Assembly (NCBI RefSeq): GCF_000003815.2
Contig: NC_049982.1
Coordinates: forward strand, 18,214,046 to 18,278,045
Length of the DNA stretch: 64,000 nucleotides
From: Branchiostoma floridae
Lineage: Eukaryota; Chordata; Leptocardii; Amphioxiformes; Branchiostomatidae
Direction: 5' to 3'
This document shows positions 59,041 through 64,000 of this stretch, piece after piece (the first letter of the stretch is position 1; each line of letters begins with the position of its first letter). The notes below the pieces were generated by a model. It had not been told where the DNA came from. It made no database searches and was given only the letters and a program-made list of their open reading frames with translations. Both the position numbers and the translations under genes were made by a program.

Positions 59041-60362
59041 GTAACCGACTGAATGACTATAACAGATGAATGGGTACACATTTTCCTAGGATTTTCTGTC
59101 CCCTCGCTTCATGTATAACAGATGAATGGGGACACATTTTCCCGGGAATTTCTGTCCCCTCGCTGAATGTGTTACAAGAATGGGGACACATTTTCCCGGG
59201 ATTTTCTGTCCCCTCATTGAATGTATTACGAGAATGGGGACACATTTTCCTAGGATTTTCTGTCCCCTCACGGAATGTATTACAGGTGAATGAGGAAACA
59301 TTTTCCCGGGATTTTCTGTCCCCTCACAGAATGTATTACGAGAATGGGAACACAATTTCCTAGGATTTTCTGTCCCCTCACTGAATGACTACAACAGATG
59401 AATGGGGACACATTTTCCTAGGATTTTCTGTCCCCTCGCTTAATGTATTACGAGTATGGGGACACATTTTCCTAGGATTTTCTGTCCCCTCGCTTAATGT
59501 ATTACGAGAATGGGGACACATTTTCCTATGATTTTCTGTCCCCTCACAGAATGTATTACAAGAATGGGGACACACTTTCCTAGGATTTTCTGTCCCCTCG
59601 CTTAATGTATTACGAGTATAGGGACACATTTTCCTAGGATTTTCTGTCCCCTCACAGAATGTATTACGAGAATGGGAACACAATTTCCTAGGATTTTCTG
59701 TCCCCTCACTGAATGACTACAACAGATGAATGGGGACACATTTTCCTAGGATTTTCTGTCCCCTCGCTTAATGTATTACGAGAATGGGGACACATTTTCC
59801 TAGGATTTTCTGTCCCCTCGCTTAATGTATTACGAGTATGGGGACACATTTTCCTAGGATTTTCTGTCCCCTCGCTTAATGTATTACGAGAATGGGGACA
59901 CATTTTCCTAGGATTTTCTGTCCCCTCACTGAATGACTACAACAGATGAATGGGGACACATTTTCCTAGGATTTTCTGTCCCCTCGCTTAATGTATTACG
60001 AGAATGGGGACACATTTTCCTAGGATTTTCTGTCCCCTCGCTTAATGTATTACGAGTATGGGGACACATTTTCCTAGGATTTTCAGTCCCCTCACTGAAT
60101 GACTACAACAGATGAATGGGGACACATTTTCCTAGGATTTTCTGTCCCCTCGCTTAATGTATTACGAGTATGGGGACACATTTTCCTAGGATTTTCTGTC
60201 CCCTTGCTTAATGTATTACGAGAATGGGGACACATTTTCCTAGGATTTTCTGTCCCCTCACTGAATGACTACAACAGATGAATGGGGACACATTTTCCTA
60301 GTATTTTCTGTCCCCTCGCTTAATGTATTACGAGAATGTGGACACATTTTCCTAGGATTTTC
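59040..60362 (+). repeat. Right satellite array, 54/58-bp unit
   Basis: About 24 units reading GGGGACACATTTTCCTAGGA, TTTTCTGTCCCCTCGC, TTAATGTATTACGAGAAT or TGAATGACTACAACAGATGA. Towards the right it is organised in higher-order blocks: two 54-bp units plus one 58-bp unit (166 bp, starts at 59933, 60099 and 60265) and three plus one (220 bp, from 59713). The left end is more diverged than the right, suggesting recent expansion at the right. The 54-bp unit keeps frame (18 codons), giving periodic open frames on both strands that are not genes. Confidence 0.95.
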
Positions 60363-60462
60363 NNNNNNNNNNNNNNNNNNNNNNNNNNNNNNNNNNNNNN
60401 NNNNNNNNNNNNNNNNNNNNNNNNNNNNNNNNNNNNNNNNNNNNNNNNNNNNNNNNNNNNNN
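60363..60462. other. Assembly gap (100 N)
   Basis: Placeholder run of 100 N interrupting the right satellite array; the array length is therefore a minimum. Confidence 1.
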
Positions 60463-60587
60463 TATAAACTTAACCAACAAAGTTGTTTACAATAGAATTT
60501 ATAAACTAACAAAGTAATTCTTGTTCACTTAACGTTCATTTTCTTAAACGTTGTATTACGAGATATCTCTTTAAAAAAACGGGAAAA

Positions 60588-60705
60588 TATGTCCCCATTC
60601 TTGTAATACTTTTAGTGAGGGGACAGAAAATCCCGGCCTAAACCCCGGGAAAATGTGTCCCTATTCATCTGTTATACATTAATTCAATAGGGGGCAGAGA
60701 ATCCC
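60588..60705 (-). repeat. Satellite units in reversed orientation after the gap
   Basis: Two diverged units read AAATATGTCCCCATTCTTGT, GAGGGGACAGAAAATCCCGG and AAAATGTGTCCCTATTCATC, the orientation of the left array and opposite to 59.04-60.36 kb. Orientation therefore switches within or next to the gap. Confidence 0.8.
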
Positions 60706-60718
60706 GGCTGTGTGTTTA

Positions 60719-60830
60719 AATGTTGCTGTGGGCCTTCGTACTTTTTAGGCCACGCCCACCGTGTAAGGGGGACCGATTTTCCTGGGGTACACTCATTCCT
60801 GGAACACCGGACCCCACATGTGTGTTTATC
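60719..60830 (+). repeat. Outer inverted-repeat segment, copy 2
   Basis: GTTGCTGTGGGCCTTCGTAC, TTTTTAGGCCACGCCCACC, GATTTTCCTGGGGTACACTC and ATTCCTGGAACACCGG match the reverse complement of 58495-58630. Together the two copies bracket the right array, a layout of outer ends facing each other. Confidence 0.8.
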
Positions 60831-61544
60831 TTCACCACCTCGGCAGCGAGGCTCTCGTGGGAGACTTCAGAGCGTCGGACTGCACCGTCGGGGATTCCTG
60901 GCACCTCTGACGTACAGGCATGGGCTCTTTTGGGGTACCCCAGAGCACCGGTTCACATCAATAAGATCACGGTGGAACTTCGAGGGAAGAAGGGTGGGTT
61001 TGAGTAGTAGGGTTTGAGGAGTTGTGGACGGTGTAGATAAACGGGAATAAATTATTTAGTATAATTTACGGAGCTACTCACTATCCCGAGGGACACTGTT
61101 TTCATATGAAAGTAATGTGTTCATATGATTGTTTTTTTATATACGACTATTTACCCCCGCCCCACCCCGCTCGGTTTACATTGACAAGCGCCTTTGCTTC
61201 TGGTACCCACATTGTAGGCAACGCAAGACTTTGTGTGTCGGGAGCCACTTTCTCACAATGCTGTGTTTGTTCTCAGTTACCCCACCCGTCAGGACTGTCA
61301 CGAGAACGCCAACAAATGGCAGGGACAGGCAAAAGCGCACATTCCCGCGGTCCGGGCAACCAGAAATCTCCATTTCCAGATGGGCCAGTCTCACAAGTTC
61401 GCACGGTGATGTCAAACGAACTTTCGCAAACTTCACACGCCTACACATGCTACAGAACAACACTGCTTTCGCGGTCCACGGGACAATCGTCTACTTGTGA
61501 TGGTCTGGGTGATGTCCTTCCACAGGATTTACAGCCTACAGCCC
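60831..61544. other. Unassigned sequence right of the inverted repeat
   Basis: Overlapping plus-strand open frames (60720-61007 and 61106-61500) have no motif, signal or splice context that I can support. The first overlaps the outer repeat copy. Confidence 0.35.
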
Positions 61545-61933
61545 NNNNNNNNNNNNNNNNNNNNNNNNNNNNNNNNNNNNNNNNNNNNNNNNNNNNNNNN
61601 NNNNNNNNNNNNNNNNNNNNNNNNNNNNNNNNNNNNNNNNNNNNNNNNNNNNNNNNNNNNNNNNNNNNNNNNNNNNNNNNNNNNNNNNNNNNNNNNNNNN
61701 NNNNNNNNNNNNNNNNNNNNNNNNNNNNNNNNNNNNNNNNNNNNNNNNNNNNNNNNNNNNNNNNNNNNNNNNNNNNNNNNNNNNNNNNNNNNNNNNNNNN
61801 NNNNNNNNNNNNNNNNNNNNNNNNNNNNNNNNNNNNNNNNNNNNNNNNNNNNNNNNNNNNNNNNNNNNNNNNNNNNNNNNNNNNNNNNNNNNNNNNNNNN
61901 NNNNNNNNNNNNNNNNNNNNNNNNNNNNNNNNN
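61545..61933. other. Assembly gap (389 N)
   Basis: A run of 389 N. Long open frames crossing it are artefacts of undetermined bases. Confidence 1.
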
Positions 61934-62223
61934 CTTCTCCCATGTTGTGATACAATGCTGGTTATTCAGAATGACGACGTATCCTGGCGAAAAGCCATAA
62001 TAAATGATGTCCACTACTGTTTCCCGGTACATCATGACGTTCTCTTTGACGTCATTTAGCATTGCCTGGTGTTCAAACCGTTATTGTAGCTGTCGAGACA
62101 TTTTCTGTCTCTGTCACAAATAGAGAAAGGCGATAATCACGAAAGTACTTGGCAACTATTTCGCGGTGGAAGAACCATTTGCGGTGGGTTTAAGTTTCGG
62201 TTGAAAAAAAGGAGTTAGGCGGG

Positions 62224-62362
62224 TAATCTCCAAGCAGATCCTACGGTGCTATAAGATAGTATCAAAGCTGGCCAAGAAGTATAGCCGGCCAAAGGGAGTC
62301 AAACGGGCACCTACGGTGGGTTTGATACTATATTACACCACCGTGGATCTGCTTGGAGATTA
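62224..62362. mobile_element. MITE, 139 bp, with inverted ends TAATCTCCAAGCAGATCC
   Basis: The left end TAATCTCCAAGCAGATCC and right end GGATCTGCTTGGAGATTA are exact inverted repeats. The arms continue inward with mismatches through CGGTG and ATAGTATCAAA/TTTGATACTAT, about 43 bp each, leaving a GC-richer centre. The outermost TA could be part of a TA target site. There is no coding capacity. Solo ends of similar sequence occur at 24.56 kb and, more weakly, near 1.14 kb. Confidence 0.8.
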
Positions 62363-63535
62363 TTAGGCGGGCAGAAAACAACAGGCCACGCGTATTACTC
62401 ATATTGCCAAAACAAGCTACCGTACGGTTAAGACAGGATGCACCCTCTATTGCTACAACTGTAAATGTATTTTGTATTGCCTGACTTTTGCCCTATCAGA
62501 ACGAACCCTGACACCATTGCTCTGACTGACGGAAAATTGCTACGTCTTTTCCCGAGGGGTCTCACTGGCGTCTGGGGTATCGTTAAACTTGATCAAGTTA
62601 AGATGTGGGATTCTCCCAGCGCGTGCTAGAAAACCTGAGTTATTACCACCGCTGCCCCAGGCATTCCTCACCAGCTGCTCTCCTCTCATCTCTACATCTC
62701 TACAGACGATTTAGACTAAATCAAGAGCGATATGCTGTGACGTCCTGCGTTTGTTGGCAATGAAGGTACTTTACTGGTAAAGAATAGAAGACTGATGAGT
62801 TGCTGGATTGGAACTGACAGCTTTTCAGACCCCGCGAGACACAGCGGGACCTCACGATGGCAGAGATACCTGATCGATGTCGGCAGGGTGCTGTCGAGAA
62901 ACGTGAAGTAATACTGAAGTGTTATTTTTATCGGTGCCGCAATTAGACGAAGCTATTACATATTGTTACGACGGATCATAGCAAGTTCCAAGTAATCCAT
63001 CTAGACACCTGGGCGCTCGTAGCGTGAGACATGGCTCCGACATACTATGAGAAGATCTACTGGCGTCAGAATGGGCTCTGCATCTCCTGTAACAGTATTG
63101 GCAAAAGATTACTGGATAACTGGTATGTCGGATCATTTTTACAAGGCTATCTTCAAAGGGCATCGCCGAACTAAAGTCTGTCATTTCTACTTCAGCCCAG
63201 CCATCTAATGATCAATTTGTCTATATACATGTGTGAGTGAGAAGAAGCCTTGCATTGAATTCAATTAGATTAGACACCTTACAAGAAGAAAGCTCTCTTT
63301 TAATAGCCGGACTGCTCCACTGCTAGACCGTGTCTAAAGCGTTTATGGTTACTGTAAGGTGTCCAATGTAGATGGGTGTAGACATACTTGCCCACGCATC
63401 TCTCTGTGGAGTCTTCAGTGCATCGTAAAATACCACTTACCGTGTTTGTGGTTCAATGAAAAGTGGGATGCTTAGGCTTCCTTTGTCTATTGGGTCACTA
63501 GTAGTTTGAACTGGCCCTATACAGAAGACGAATGC
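62363..63535. other. Unassigned intergenic sequence
   Basis: No supported exon, RNA gene or repeat. The minus-strand open frame at 62966-63184 has no recognisable feature. Confidence 0.4.
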
Positions 63536-63541
63536 ATGTGT

Positions 63542-63662
63542 GCGAGAGTGAGTGAGTGAGCGATTGAGTGAGTGAGTGAGCGATTGAGTGAGTGAGTGAA
63601 TGAATGAGTGAGTGAGCGATAGAGTGAGTGAGTGGGTGAGTGAGCGATTGAGTAAGTGAGGG
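63542..63662. repeat. (GAGT)n microsatellite with regular GCGAT interruptions
   Basis: Runs of GAGTGAGTGAGT are interrupted at intervals by GCGATTGAGT or GCGATAGAGT, about four times, so the locus has a longer secondary period of roughly 25-45 bp. Confidence 0.95.
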
Positions 63663-63902
63663 TATGTTTCATTAGTATTTTCCCTTCGGCGTTTATGTAG
63701 TGATCAAAATCGAGGACGAGCGAGTTTCCTGCCTTGCTGTAGGTTTGTACTTTGGATGTAAGCAGACGTCGACTCGGGTTCAGATGATGTGAGCTATGTT
63801 GTAATTACAGCAATGATCTAAGGACAATGCTCACAATGATCAAATAAACCATTCATTAGTGCTAATGTTAACTGATGTTAAGGACACAAGTGGCTTTTTC
63901 CT

Positions 63903-64000
63903 ACTCTCAAGGCAAGAGGTTAAGCTCCAGCTGCTTTTTCCTCGTTTTTCTAGTCGTTTTTATCGGGCTTTCTGTTTGGTCTTTTTTTTTTTTTTTGCTG
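63903..64000. mobile_element. Left part of a second MITE of the 27.5-kb family, cut by the window end
   Basis: AGAGGTTAAGCTCCAGCTGC and TTTTTATCGGGCTTTCTGTT match, with substitutions, the inverted ends of the element at 27475-27656. A poly-T run follows at the window end, so the right end is not visible. Confidence 0.55.

Noticed and set aside
59057-59949. Many 60-100-codon open frames on both strands at 55.2-55.8 and 59.0-60.3 kb
   Set aside because: They reflect the 54-bp satellite unit, which keeps an open frame over 18 codons. The same pattern occurs in both arrays.
1-64000. CRISPR arrays, bacterial operons or prophage
   Set aside because: The window is intron-bearing animal DNA. The tandem arrays lack unique spacers between the repeats.

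Overview
The window is metazoan nuclear DNA. Genes are split into short exons by GT-AG introns of 60 bp to about 12 kb, intergenic DNA is AT-rich, there are several short dispersed repeats, and five N-filled assembly gaps. Gene content and repeat style fit an invertebrate deuterostome, most probably a lancelet (Branchiostoma). This is inferred from animal-type APIP/PDHX linkage, an animal isopentenyl phosphate kinase and the repeat style; no species-level marker was seen. I assembled multi-exon genes by hand from splice sites. In each of the seven models the exon phases join and the total length is a multiple of three.

Layout. 1-2.0 kb: no confident gene. 2.08-4.35 kb (+): a first, intact copy of APIP (methylthioribulose-1-phosphate dehydratase) in eight exons. 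4.7-5.35 kb: a 43-bp minisatellite. 6.57-11.30 kb (-): PDHX, the E3-binding component X of the pyruvate dehydrogenase complex, in twelve exons. 11.30-11.75 kb: a compact divergent promoter interval. 11.75-14.28 kb (+): a second intact APIP copy. PDHX is thus flanked by two APIP copies, and the PDHX/APIP head-to-head pair is the arrangement known in human. 15.3-28.46 kb (+): isopentenyl phosphate kinase in seven exons with a 10.8-kb second intron. Nested in that intron on the opposite strand (19.44-23.88 kb) is a three-exon secreted cystine-knot protein of Trunk/Spaetzle/neurotrophin type. 28.98-30.66 kb (-): a six-exon four-transmembrane protein that I do not recognise.

33.8-58.28 kb (-): a very long gene model for a 547-residue secreted protein. 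It has a signal peptide, an angiopoietin-like N-terminal Cys motif and a long coiled coil, joined by matching splice phases to a six-cysteine C-terminal domain I do not recognise. Its introns hold a tRNA-derived SINE, Tc1-type and non-LTR retrotransposon relics, simple repeats and a dispersed repeat family. Its first exon lies in the loop of a large inverted repeat (about 55.2-60.4 kb) whose arms are tandem arrays of a 54/58-bp palindromic unit, resembling a foldback element. 60.8-64 kb: gaps, MITE-like elements and a GAGT-rich microsatellite, with no confident gene.

The clearest biological points are: (i) APIP copy 1 has Gln where the proposed catalytic Glu (human Glu139) should be, while copy 2 keeps Glu, suggesting a catalytically dead paralogue; (ii) an antisense cystine-knot ligand nested in an IPK intron; (iii) the foldback-like satellite structure around a gene's first exon; (iv) a secreted coiled-coil protein with a possibly new C-terminal domain.
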